Shown: positions 11,713 to 19,602, numbered from the stretch's first letter. The stretch: DNA of 64,000 bases from Pectobacterium araliae (GCF_037076465.1 NZ_AP028908.1:1488001-1552000); one strand, 5' to 3'. Made by a program: numbers and translations. The notes: generated by a model from the letters alone, not told the origin.

Positions 11713-12051
11713 TTACCAGCCGCAGACGTTAGTATCTTCATCCGCATCGTAGCCACGTACGATATTAACCAGTTCTTTTACTGCGTCAGCCGAAATCGTC
11801 TTGTCTTTTAATTCTTCAAGTGCAGAAAAATCTTTGTCAACGGCCACGCCATTGTTATTATTCGTCACTGTCAGCAAAAAACCTTTTTTATTTCCGTTGG
11901 CTAAAGACAATTCATTAATCAATTCCTTAACGGCGCCAGCAGCAAAGTCTGGGACATAAAACGCCATCGGCTTAAGATAAACCTTCTCTGCTTTTTCATT
12001 ATTGTCACGGTTCAACAGCGTTAATGAGTACCCTTTATTTTCAGTTGTCAT
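11713..12051 (-). CDS. yoaG: YoaG-like protein with two tandem YoaG units
   Basis: A 112-residue small protein whose second half matches E. coli YoaG as remembered: LTVTNNNNGVAVD, then ADAVKELVNIVRGYDAD and the terminal DTNVCGW (YoaG ends in a similar VCGW). The first half (GYSLTLLNRDNN, then AGAVKELINELSLANG) looks like a diverged second copy. E. coli YoaG is only about 60 residues, so this is a fused duplicate. It follows yeaR by ten bases with GAGGT before its ATG, matching the E. coli yeaR-yoaG operon, which responds to nitrate, nitrite and NO. Its molecular function is unknown. Confidence 0.8.
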   Translation of the reverse strand: MTTENKGYSLTLLNRDNNEKAEKVYLKPMAFYVPDFAAGAVKELINELSLANGNKKGFLLTVTNNNNGVAVDKDFSALEELKDKTISADAVKELVNIVRGYDADEDTNVCGW

Positions 12052-12061
12052 TATATTTACC

Positions 12062-12394
12062 TCAACCTTCTATTAAAATTTTTGGATCGACATAAAAGTC
12101 TACGTTAAATAACGTATCACCAGATAGCGCTTCAATTCTGTGCCATTTCTCTGGAGGGAATACGCCAAATTGTCCGGCTTCGATAGTTAGCGTTTCGACA
12201 GGCTCAGGACTTGTCCCATCAGCGTAACCATAATAACGAATCGTCCCTTGCATCACGCACAAGCGTGGGTAGACGCCTTGCCGTGTTCCTGCGTCTAAAT
12301 GGCGCTGCCAGATTGACGCTGGTGCAGTCTCTTTTGTCCAAAAGGGGGTTGTGCGGGTATGAACATAATTTGCAGGTATGACAATTCGTTCCAT
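12062..12394 (-). CDS. yeaR: YeaR, DUF1971 cupin-like protein
   Basis: A 110-residue single-domain cupin-like protein (DUF1971, also found at the N-terminus of some TehB-type proteins). Characteristic stretches are VHTRTTPFWTKETAPA, RHLDAGTRQGVYPRL and IEAGQFGVFPPEKWHRIEAL, which closely follow E. coli YeaR. In E. coli yeaR-yoaG is induced by nitrate/nitrite through NarL and by NO through loss of NsrR repression. Here an NsrR-like site overlaps the proposed promoter. GAGGT precedes the ATG. The molecular function is not established. Confidence 0.88.
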   Translation of the reverse strand: MERIVIPANYVHTRTTPFWTKETAPASIWQRHLDAGTRQGVYPRLCVMQGTIRYYGYADGTSPEPVETLTIEAGQFGVFPPEKWHRIEALSGDTLFNVDFYVDPKILIEG

Positions 12395-12448
12395 GTTTAA
12401 ACCTCATACTTTACCCAGCCACATACGGGTTGGGAGGGGAAAAACCAT

Positions 12449-12471
12449 ATGATGCATATCATATACTCCTT
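12449..12471. promoter_or_regulatory. NsrR-like operator upstream of yeaR
   Basis: ATGATGCATAT-C-ATATACTCCTT compared with the NsrR consensus AAGATGCATTT-N-AAATGCATCTT agrees at 9/11 and 7/11 positions in the two halves. It covers the proposed -10 element of yeaR, a usual position for this repressor. Confidence 0.5.
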
Positions 12472-12485
12472 TTAAGGCTTGTGAA
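12458..12485 (-). promoter_or_regulatory. Candidate yeaR promoter
   Basis: TTCACA at 12485-12480, a 16-base spacer and TATGAT at 12463-12458, read on the minus strand. It resembles a sigma-70 promoter and places the transcript start roughly 60 bases before yeaR. Confidence 0.5.
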
Positions 12486-12643
12486 TTATTTTTTGCTAAT
12501 TAATTTTTACAATGCCGAAACGCCTCGTAAAAGGGTGTTGAGGTAAAAACTAACACCAAGGAATAGTTACATTAAGTTATTTATTAAGAATCTACTTATT
12601 GGGGATGAGGTAATTATCAAAATATTTTCATCGGTACTCAGTT

Positions 12644-13102
12644 GTGGTTATTGTTAGTAAGGGAAGAAAAACCTACAATAATTTATTATCCGGCTCTGAT
12701 ATTGTTATCAATATTCCTGATTACAAACTGTGGGAGCAGGTTGAAGCGCTTGGTAAGTTGACTGGAAACGATACGCTATCTGAAAGCCAGATAAAATGGG
12801 GCGTTCAGGTATGTCACGATAAGTTCGCCAAAGTGGGTCTTCATACTGAAGCCTCTACCGATATTACGCCGCCTCGGGTGATTGAATGTCCTATTCAGAC
12901 AGAATGTAAAACTGTTAGCACGACAGACAAAGGTCGTTTTATTCTGGTCGAATTGGACATTATCAATGTCTGGGTGGAGAGCGAATTATTAGGATCAAAC
13001 GATGCTATCGACCCGTCGAAATGGAAACCTTTGATATATAACTTCCGCGAGTACGATACGACGGGTGATGCATTAGGTTTTAATTTTAAATACGGCCACT
13101 AA
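12644..13102 (+). pseudogene. Flavin-reductase-like (DIM6/NTAB) flavoprotein, 5'-truncated
   Basis: The protein matches the FMN-binding flavin reductase-like family from about residue 50 onward: KTYNNLLSGSDIVINIPDYKLWEQVEALGKLTGND, with later RVIECPIQTECK and the VELDIINVWVE strand. Family members are about 190 residues and start with a flavin-binding strand such as PVVLVTT. Here the frame begins with a GTG at 12644, has no clear ribosome-binding site, and the roughly 50 N-terminal residues are missing. The DNA upstream is AT-rich and noncoding. A decayed gene is the simplest reading. Confidence 0.65.
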
Positions 13103-13116
13103 TGCCATAGCGTAAC

Positions 13117-13145
13117 GGTTGTCGCTGTATTAGCAAGTGGCAACC
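13117..13145 (+). terminator. Hairpin after the flavoprotein fragment
   Basis: GGTTGTCGCT/AGTGGCAACC forms a 10-bp stem (with G-U pairs) and a nine-base loop, followed by a pyrimidine-rich stretch ending CTCTTTT. It probably terminates the flavoprotein transcript. Confidence 0.55.
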
Positions 13146-13211
13146 TCTCTCATTCCCTCTTTTCTGGAATTCCCAAATCTTCCTTCATTTTTTCCCTTCT
13201 TTTTTTACCAA

Positions 13212-13328
13212 TTACCGAATTTCATTTTCTGTACTATCAAGCGTGTCACCCGTTGCAGTTACTGTTTTAGCAAATGCAGAGAATGGAAGCGAAAAAAAGA
13301 CAAATAAGAGAGCTATGAAGGCTTTCAT
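13212..13328 (-). CDS. Small predicted exported peptide (38 residues), possibly a truncated gene
   Basis: The minus-strand frame starts MKAFIALLFVFFSLPFSAFA, a textbook Sec signal peptide ending in an Ala-x-Ala cleavage site, followed by KTVTATGDTLDSTENEIR and a TAA. The mature part is reminiscent of the start of small YdgH/BhsA-type (DUF1471) periplasmic proteins, but those are longer. After the TAA the same frame reads LVKKEGKK before another stop, so this may be a gene broken by a CAA-to-TAA change. No strong ribosome-binding site is present. It lies between two genes and would be missed by a length cutoff. Confidence 0.4.
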   Translation of the reverse strand: MKAFIALLFVFFSLPFSAFAKTVTATGDTLDSTENEIR

Positions 13329-13357
13329 CGAAAGGGTACCCTTATATTAATAACAAG

Positions 13358-14287
13358 TTAAATAGATTCTTTTAGCCAATCTTCGACATTTTGAGTCTTA
13401 AGATTGTTCTTCGCATTATAGGTTTCACTCATTGGCCACCACATACCCTCACCTCGAGCGAAAGCGGTGCGGTAACGGAGCATCAGGTCATCAGGATTTA
13501 AACGCAGTTCATCGAAAAGCATTGGTAAGGTAAGTACCTTTCTGGTAAGTGACTGTTTAGTAAAATTATCAACCGTGTCGGCAAGCTTTCCGTACGAGAT
13601 TGTTTCCCCTGCAATGAATACTACTTCGTTTATGATCCGAGGCTGATGTAAATAAATATCGGTAGTGAGTCGTCCAATATCAACGGGTGACGTCACGGTT
13701 ACCTGGGTATCCCATCCCCCCAGAGCATTGATTGTTTTTTCAGCAAAATTAACAACATTGAAAGCAGGTTCAAAAAGAAAGCTCGTAAACATTCCGGTTG
13801 AAATAATTACCCATTCCGTTGTGTATTGTTCGCGTAGCATGTTTCTAACATCACATTGTTCATCCCAGACAGGCTGACCGCTTCCTTTGCCTACGACATC
13901 GTAATTAACGCCGAATTGCCAAGGGAAGTAACGCTTAACCTCCGCTGCCAGTACCGCCTGCGTGATCTTCAGTTGCGTACCGCTACCAGCAACAAATCCC
14001 ATGCAATTTATGACAGTATCAAATGATTCAAACAGCGCTATTAACGACTCAGGCGTGGCCATTGTCATATCAACGGAAATAAATTTGGCGCCGTCCGAAG
14101 CATGTTTTTGATGACGATGAGAACGCAGTTGCCCCTGTTCATCTCTGGCGTTAGGCGAAACCATTACCGAGACAGTACCGTTACGCTGTTTTACGGCAGG
14201 TACAAGTGCGTTCAGCACTGCATTACCTAGTTGTCCCGCGCCGAGCACTAATACTTTTTCACCAGAATAAAAATCATGTTCTTGCAT
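13358..14287 (-). CDS. NmrA-like NAD(P)-binding reductase (aromatic alcohol reductase type)
   Basis: A 309-residue atypical short-chain reductase of the NmrA/isoflavone-reductase-like group. The N-terminal dinucleotide motif is VLVLGAGQLGNAVL, and FDTVINCMGFVAGSG and FPWQFGVNYDVVGKG are typical of bacterial aromatic alcohol reductases of this family. AAGGA lies seven bases before ATG 14287. It is divergent from an adjacent LysR regulator gene with about 145 bases between, the usual arrangement for a regulator and its target. The substrate is unknown. Confidence 0.8.
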   Translation of the reverse strand: MQEHDFYSGEKVLVLGAGQLGNAVLNALVPAVKQRNGTVSVMVSPNARDEQGQLRSHRHQKHASDGAKFISVDMTMATPESLIALFESFDTVINCMGFVAGSGTQLKITQAVLAAEVKRYFPWQFGVNYDVVGKGSGQPVWDEQCDVRNMLREQYTTEWVIISTGMFTSFLFEPAFNVVNFAEKTINALGGWDTQVTVTSPVDIGRLTTDIYLHQPRIINEVVFIAGETISYGKLADTVDNFTKQSLTRKVLTLPMLFDELRLNPDDLMLRYRTAFARGEGMWWPMSETYNAKNNLKTQNVEDWLKESI

Positions 14288-14431
14288 TTTGAGTCCTTAT
14301 TGTATGAAGCAGTATGTCAACTGCAATGAAAGCAAGTTTACTGTTGCGAGACTCATTCGATAAGTATAAGGATACAGGTTAGACTGTTCGCATAAATGGG
14401 ATAATTAGTCCGTTCATTAGTGTGGTGAAAT

Positions 14432-15334
14432 ATGGATAAGCTGGAATCAATGCAGGTATATGTTCATGTTGTCGATACGCATAGTTTCGCTAGGGCATCA
14501 GAAGTACTGGGTCTACCACGATCAACCGTATCCCGTGTCATTAAAGAGCTGGAAACGTATCTGGGACTTCAACTTTTGCAACGCACCACAAGAAAACTCA
14601 GTGTGACAACCGATGGATATCACTACTATGAAGAATGCAAAAGAATCCTCACTGATATCGCGACAATTGAATCTTCATTTCCTGGCAGGTCGGGTCAACC
14701 AAAAGGTCGCTTTAAAGTCGGCATGCCGCAATCCCTTGCTCGATATTGCATCATTCCCAGGATTCAGGAATTTCTGAGTCAGTATCCCGAACTGGAAATG
14801 ATGCTCTGCTCAAGTGATAATGTTGAAGACATCATTCAGGAAGGTTATGACTGTGTTATCCGAACAGGAAGGGGAGAGGATTCAACCACTCTTGTTGCTC
14901 GCCCGCTTGCAAACTTTAAATGGATTGTCTTGGCATCTCCAAAGTATATTGATACGCATGGAAAACCAGAACACTTGGATGATTTAGAGAGCCACAACTC
15001 TGTGGGATATCTTAACCATCGTACCGGACGTACCACTGACTGGTTTTTTACGCTTGATGGTGCTGATCGGGCGATCCGTATGAAAGAGACATTTGTAGTA
15101 GATGATACTGATGCCTATATACAGGCAGGGGTTCAAGGCATGGGATTAATTCGTGTTGCGAGTTACTTGGTTTCTCCTTATTTGAAAAGCGGTGCTTTAA
15201 TTACCTGCATGAATAATTTATCTTTTGATTTACCCTTGTCGTTGGTTTACCCGCAAAGTAGATATCTTCTCCCTTCAGTTAGATCCTTTTTTACTTGGAG
15301 CAAGGCAACGCTAAACCAATCGAATAGTGATTAA
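14432..15334 (+). CDS. LysR-family transcriptional regulator
   Basis: A 300-residue LysR-type regulator. The N-terminal winged helix-turn-helix reads MDKLESMQVYVHVVDTHSFARASEVLGLPRSTVSRVIKEL (residues 1-40; shown only to locate the domain start, key helix PRSTVSRVIKELE), and a periplasmic-binding-like effector domain fills residues 90-300. The ATG has only weak purines upstream. It is divergent from the NmrA-like reductase gene, which it probably controls together with itself. The effector is unknown. It resembles the AaeR/DsdC-like subgroup that often pairs with short-chain reductases, but the subgroup call is tentative. Confidence 0.88.
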   Translation: MDKLESMQVYVHVVDTHSFARASEVLGLPRSTVSRVIKELETYLGLQLLQRTTRKLSVTTDGYHYYEECKRILTDIATIESSFPGRSGQPKGRFKVGMPQSLARYCIIPRIQEFLSQYPELEMMLCSSDNVEDIIQEGYDCVIRTGRGEDSTTLVARPLANFKWIVLASPKYIDTHGKPEHLDDLESHNSVGYLNHRTGRTTDWFFTLDGADRAIRMKETFVVDDTDAYIQAGVQGMGLIRVASYLVSPYLKSGALITCMNNLSFDLPLSLVYPQSRYLLPSVRSFFTWSKATLNQSNSD

Positions 15335-15500
15335 TATTACTATATTTATAGTTTAAAAATATAATATCCCTGTAAGCATGAAGATAGATTATGATGCTAA
15401 TTAAAGGCTTTAGGTAATAACATATTTACCTACGTCAATGATTAGGTGATGATTTTTTATCTAATGTAATTCTCCCAGTGAAGGAAAAAAGGTTAATGAA

Positions 15501-15701
15501 TTGGCCAATAAATATGACTATCCATGCCCGTGCTGTGGTAAGCATGAGTTTGAGGCATTAGGTGAATATGACATTTGCTCTGATTGTGGATGGGAAGATG
15601 ACCCTGTTCAGTCACGAGAACCAGACTATGCTGGCGGAGCAAACGAAATGAGCCTAAATGAAGCTAGGGAAGCCTTTAAGCATGGTCAAAAAGTCAAATG
15701 A
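15501..15701 (+). CDS. CPCC-family cysteine-rich protein (immunity-like)
   Basis: A 66-residue protein starting MANKYDYPCPCCGKHEFE. It contains two CxxC knuckles (CPCC and CSDCGWEDD) that should bind zinc and belongs to the CPCC family common among orphan immunity genes of polymorphic toxins. The start is TTG 15501, with AAGG eight bases upstream; the nearby ATG at 15496 is out of frame. Its end overlaps the next gene. No toxin gene lies upstream, so it would be an orphan immunity gene if that role holds. Confidence 0.7.
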   Translation: MANKYDYPCPCCGKHEFEALGEYDICSDCGWEDDPVQSREPDYAGGANEMSLNEAREAFKHGQKVK

Positions 15702-15921
15702 TGAAATACTCAAGGGAAATAATGAGTTATTCTTTATTCGATGTGATTTCTTTAAAAATAATTTTCCAGGTAAGGGATTAAAAAAAGGAATGCTAGGGGC
15801 TATTATTCACATTTATAACGAACCATCTCCTGAATATGAGATAGCGTTTTGTGATGATAATGGTGAGACACTAGTTTGTATCACATTGACACTAGACTGT
15901 TTCAGTGCGGTCAATTTTTGA
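15682..15921 (+). CDS. DUF4926-like small protein, translationally coupled to the CPCC gene
   Basis: A 79-residue protein starting at the ATG inside the end of the CPCC gene (20-base overlap). The sequence GMLGAIIHIYNEPSPEYEIAFCDDNGETL resembles DUF4926, a short beta-rich domain seen in immunity-like genes next to polymorphic toxins. The tight overlap implies coupled translation with the CPCC protein. The two may be immunity relics that protect against toxins of competitors. Function is inferred from family habits only. Confidence 0.6.
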   Translation: MVKKSNDEILKGNNELFFIRCDFFKNNFPGKGLKKGMLGAIIHIYNEPSPEYEIAFCDDNGETLVCITLTLDCFSAVNF

Positions 15922-15959
15922 GCTGTGTTATTAGAATCAAATGAATGATTTTCATTCGG

Positions 15960-15990
15960 TTGGCAGCCCCGAACTAACAAAGGCTGCCAA
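15960..15990 (-). terminator. Hairpin between the DUF4926 gene and the H-NS-like gene
   Basis: TTGGCAGCC/GGCTGCCAA forms a 9-bp perfect stem with a 13-base loop, directly downstream of the H-NS-like stop codon. The T tail is weak. Confidence 0.55.
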
Positions 15991-16001
15991 TTGAATCTTT
16001 A

Positions 16002-16403
16002 TCAGATCTCAAAATCTTCCAGCTTTTTACCGCTTTCAAGAGCAGCAGCAATCGCTTTAGGTGTACGGCCCTGACCCGTCCACTGCTTTTCGTTGCCATT
16101 TTCATCAGTATATTTGTATTTGGCAGGGCGAGGTTCACGTTTCGCTTTTCCTGATTTAGTAGCAGATACAGAGCCAAGCAGTTCAGCTGGATCGATACCA
16201 TCTTCTAATAACTTAGCGCGTAAGGCTTCAATTTTAGCCTGACGCTCAGCGTTTTGTTGCTGGGCACTGGCTTCTTCTTCACGACGATCTTCAACAACCG
16301 TCGTGAGTTTTTCCAGCATTTCTTCCAACGTTGCCAGATCAAGTTCACGCGCTTGAGCACGCAGGGTGCGGATATTGTTTAATACTTTTAAGGCTTCACT
16401 CAT
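16002..16403 (-). CDS. H-NS/StpA-family nucleoid protein
   Basis: A 133-residue xenogeneic silencer. The N-terminal oligomerisation domain begins [20 protein letters not shown] (nearly identical to enterobacterial H-NS) and is followed by a coiled-coil rich in Glu and Gln. The C-terminal DNA-binding domain has [24 protein letters not shown], with the AT-hook-like QGR core. After residue 20 it diverges from E. coli H-NS, and its C-terminus ([16 protein letters not shown]) is closer to StpA. Chromosomal hns normally neighbours galU; here it sits among accessory genes, so it may be a second, StpA-like copy controlling AT-rich acquired DNA. Confidence 0.92.
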   Translation of the reverse strand: MSEALKVLNNIRTLRAQARELDLATLEEMLEKLTTVVEDRREEEASAQQQNAERQAKIEALRAKLLEDGIDPAELLGSVSATKSGKAKREPRPAKYKYTDENGNEKQWTGQGRTPKAIAAALESGKKLEDFEI

Positions 16404-16558
16404 CGTTTATTGTCCTGATGGTCATTAATTGAGATAATCATAAGACTTACGTTTTTGTTTGGCAACTTTAAAAAACAAAATAACCCCCAAAAACACGTGT
16501 CAACATAAAATAAATTGATTACCTCCTGAGTATACATTAATAAACTTCAGGAGATATC

Positions 16559-16872
16559 ATGTTACTCAAAAAGACAAAGAATTATGTTTATTGGTCGCCA
16601 GTGGTTTTACAGCACAAGCATTATCAGCCGATAGCCTTTTTAAGGCTCTGGTAGGCAGTATCTATTCATTGAAGTATAGCCAAATTTATCGTGGTGCTCA
16701 TGTTTTAACGTTAACCCTAAGCCATGTGCCATTAACACCGCCTGCGTCTGGAACTACATGTAACAGAAACACTGTTGTGGCTGATAAAACAACAGCATTA
16801 TGTCAATCTGATGGTGATATCGTTCACTCCTCTGGTGGTTCTGCTGAAAAAACTCGTAAATATCTGCTATGA
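16559..16872 (+). pseudogene. Secreted-protein gene with a frameshift in its signal peptide
   Basis: CAGGAG at 16547-16552 precedes ATG 16559, which encodes MLLKKTK and then runs into the wrong frame. Adding one base near 16581 gives MLLKKTKKLCLLVASGFTAQ, a complete signal peptide joined to the 93-codon frame that starts at 16591 and ends at 16872. The mature part is unrecognised and contains two cysteines (TTCNRN, ALCQ) that could form a disulfide. The gene therefore looks like an exported protein gene inactivated by a one-base deletion, unless the gap is a sequencing error. Confidence 0.55.
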
Positions 16873-17240
16873 AATTTACAGAAAAGCCATGTAGACCAGA
16901 GAAAGCGAACAGTTATCGATTAAATAAGGATAAATATTATGATAAGGGTTTAACCGCTCTTTTGTTACTTTTGAACACTATCTGGCTAATAATATTAGAC
17001 AGCACCTTCTTCTTTATGATAGGCCAGATGCAGTGTATTGGGCCTTTCCCACAAAATAAACAAGATCTCTTTTGCTTTGGGTTCACCCAGTTCAACAACG
17101 GCGTAAATTAATGTCTGGTAATGAATAAATAATGATTCCACCCAGATCAAAAATTATATACATGGTTATGCTTCGTTTTCTAACGGTAGAACTATATCCG
17201 GTAATAGGAGGGCAACTAAATCTCCTCTTCCTGTACAACC
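16873..17240. other. Degenerate AT-rich region without intact gene
   Basis: No ORF here has a credible start and protein character. One plus frame around 16980-17060 reads NNIRQHLLLYDRPDAVYWAF before a stop, which looks like decayed coding sequence, but the family was not recognised. It lies between a broken secreted-protein gene and an integrase relic. Confidence 0.4.
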
Positions 17241-17387
17241 TCAAACAGTCTGAGAGTTCGTGGCGGCTAACAGCTTTTTTGCTTCATCTCGCCGTTGTCT
17301 TGCATCCGCCAGTGAAACAGCAGGGTAGACGCCGATGGAAAACACCTTCTGTTTTCCTTCGAAGCGATAGCCTAAATAGCTTTTCAT
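17241..17387 (-). pseudogene. P4-type tyrosine integrase, N-terminal fragment
   Basis: The minus strand encodes KSYLGYRFEGKQKVFSIGVY followed by PAVSLADARQRRDEAKKLLA, the conserved N-terminal DUF4102 region of P4-like integrases. The first roughly 40 residues and the whole catalytic domain are missing. On its 5' side it abuts the end of the IS630 transposase gene. It is a second island integrase, distinct from the complete one at 38789-40057, and suggests an older integration event. Confidence 0.7.
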
Positions 17388-17394
17388 AATACTG

Positions 17395-18414
17395 CTACAC
17401 CCTTGCCTTTCCCGGGAAAGGCGAATCAGCCTCCATGAACTGGGCTACGTTCTGCAATAACTGCCACATGTAATGACAGTGATGATTTCGTGTTACCGTT
17501 TCATGCAACTTATGCCAGAGCCCTTCTATTCTGTTCAGACAGGGCGAGTAAGTCGGCAAAAACAGCAGGTTGAATTTCGGATTCTCTGCCAGCCAGCGCT
17601 GGGTTTCCTTACTTTTATGAATGATGTAGTTATCTACTATCAGTGTGATAATGCTGGCGTGCCGGTATGTGCGTTTCAGTTTAACCAACAGATTTATAAA
17701 CAATTTTGATGTCTTCTTTATTCCGCCTACATAGGTCACCTTTCCTGTGTCCGCGTGCAGTGCGCCAGCCAGATAATGTTTCTGATTCTGGCCCGGCGTC
17801 ACTATCCGTTTTTGGTTACCTTTCTGGCTCCACTCAGCGCCGATTTTCGGGTTGAGGGCAATATCAACCTCATCCTGATAAAACACGGGATGTTCCGAAC
17901 TGTTGACAGCCAGCGCGGCTTGAATAGCGGTCATTTTTTCATCGTAATCTGGGTCGGAGAGCTTCAGTGTGGGGGCAGCCTGACGCCAGACAAGATCGGC
18001 CATCTTAACCCAGCGATACAGGGTACTTCATGAGGCATTAATGTTGAAAAAACCATTTATCTCCATGGTCAGCAATTCCAGACTCCAGCGCGAGCGTAGC
18101 CATCCGACATCCTGTGGCGAGTAATCAACCAGATGAGATAGCAGCGGCAATACAGGCTCTGGCGACCATTTCGGCGGTCGTCCTGCGGGTCGGCTTTCCA
18201 GTCCTTCGGCGCCACTTTGGGTAAACCAGTTTATCCAGCGTCCGACGGTGGAACGAGCAGCCTGAAGGTGTTTAGCCACATCGGAAACGGAGATGCCATC
18301 ATCAAGCATTAGTAGAGCGGCAAGCCTGCGATAATGGTTCTTGTCGCGTGTCGTCTGCATGGTTTTCTGCATCAATTGACGCTCGTCGGGTTGGATAGGT
18401 GTTATGATCGGCAT
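17395..18414 (-). pseudogene. IS630-family transposase with in-frame opal stop
   Basis: The N-terminal part (HTH, DDGISVSDVAKHLQAARSTVGRW) and the C-terminal DDE part (VFYQDEVDIALNPKIGAEW, IVDNYIIHKS, LPTYSPCLNRIEGLWHKLHE) are in the same frame. They are separated only by a TGA at 18028-18030, between FFNINAS and STLYRWVKMADLVW. A CGA or TGG codon changed to TGA is the likely cause. The full frame is about 340 codons, the family norm. The right edge is probably near 18420-18490. The left edge falls at the integrase fragment. The copy is inactive unless the stop is read through. Confidence 0.88.
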
Positions 18415-18496
18415 GACTCAGTCCGGTTGGTGATTTGGGATATTCAGCGATTGATCAGATCGCTCAACTTGGACTGAGTTCCCCCCAAGTGATGTG

Positions 18497-18507
18497 ATGG
18501 ACGTCCC
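18497..18507. repeat. Left subterminal inverted repeat of the IS1111-type element
   Basis: ATGGACGTCCC is the exact reverse complement of 19824-19834. A separate 10-bp hairpin CTCAACATAA/TTATGTTGAG follows at 18510-18540, upstream of the transposase start. Confidence 0.75.
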
Positions 18508-18567
18508 TCCTCAACATAATCCTGCCACACTTATGTTGAGCCGTCCCATTTATAGAGGAACAACATC

Positions 18568-19602
18568 ATGAACACGATAAAAGTCGTCGGTATCGATCTG
18601 GCTAAATCCGTTTTTCAGCTTTGTGTCTGGATGAATGATGGGACCGTTGCCTGGAATCGAAAAGTTTCTCGCAGCAAGCTGTTAGATACTGTTCGTCAAT
18701 TCCCGCCGGATACACTTATCGCAATGGAAGCTTGTGCAACCTCGCATTACTGGGGGCGGACTTTCCAATCCATGGGATACGCCATCCGGCTCATTCCAAC
18801 CCAACATGTAAAGGCGTTAACTCGTCATCAGAAAAATGATGCCAATGATGCTCTAGCAATATGTGAGACGGCATTTCGTCCGGGGATTCACTTTGTTGCT
18901 GTAAAAACTCTTGAGCAGCAAGATATCAAAGCGCTGCGTTGTGCCCGTCAGTTGATGGTCGAACAGCGCACCGCCGCCGCCAATCAAATTCGTGCTCTGG
19001 CCGCTGAGCAGGGCTTCGAGTTCCCGGTTGGGATACACACTTTGCAACAGCGATTACCCGATTTGATTGAAGATGCGGAAAAGCCTGTGTCTCCGGTATT
19101 ACGCCATTTGCTTTCCACTTTATTGGAAAACATCCACACACTGAATGAATATATTCGTTCAACAGAATATGAAATCGCAGCATTGTGTCAACAGCAACCC
19201 CGGTATCGAGCACTGATGACTATACCGGGTGTTGGCCCGCTCATCGCCGCCGCTTTTTTAAGTGAGGTTGATGCAGAACAATTTGCTAACGGAAGACAAC
19301 TTTCCGCCTGGTGTGGTCTGGTTCCCCGGCAACATAGTTCCGGCGGGAAACACATCCTCACTTCGATGACTAAAAATGGTAACTGCGACCTTCGGACACT
19401 CATCATTCATGGAGCCAGAGCGGTCATGCGCTGTGCCCAAAAGCGGGATGACCGTCTTGGAAGATGGCTTAATCATGTCACTGAGCGACGGGGAAAAATG
19501 AAAGCCACCGTGGCGCTGGCAAATAAGTTAACACGTATTGTCTGGCGGTTGCTGTCTGAACCGGTTGATTTCAATATGGATAAGGCATTTGCGATGAAGT
19601 AA
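18568..19602 (+). CDS. IS110/IS1111-type DEDD transposase
   Basis: A 344-residue transposase. The N-terminal RuvC-like domain carries the acidic residues in VVGIDLAKSVFQ, IAMEACATSHYW and KNDANDALAICETA. The C-terminal transposase_20 domain has TIPGVGPLIAAAFLSE and SSGGKHILTSMTKNGNCDLR, which includes the serine used for strand cleavage in this family. AGAGGAAC lies before the ATG. Recent work shows IS110-type enzymes use a structured RNA from the element ends to choose target and donor; the candidate here is the 3' noncoding region. The gene is intact. Confidence 0.93.
   Translation: MNTIKVVGIDLAKSVFQLCVWMNDGTVAWNRKVSRSKLLDTVRQFPPDTLIAMEACATSHYWGRTFQSMGYAIRLIPTQHVKALTRHQKNDANDALAICETAFRPGIHFVAVKTLEQQDIKALRCARQLMVEQRTAAANQIRALAAEQGFEFPVGIHTLQQRLPDLIEDAEKPVSPVLRHLLSTLLENIHTLNEYIRSTEYEIAALCQQQPRYRALMTIPGVGPLIAAAFLSEVDAEQFANGRQLSAWCGLVPRQHSSGGKHILTSMTKNGNCDLRTLIIHGARAVMRCAQKRDDRLGRWLNHVTERRGKMKATVALANKLTRIVWRLLSEPVDFNMDKAFAMK

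Noticed and set aside
12397..12462. A 21-codon minus-strand ORF ending two bases before yeaR and containing VCGW, like the YoaG tail
   Set aside because: Its start lies inside the proposed yeaR -10/NsrR region with only three bases to AAGGAG, so it is probably not even transcribed. The shared VCGW is short and may be chance. An overlapping 17-codon frame (12404-12457) is no better.
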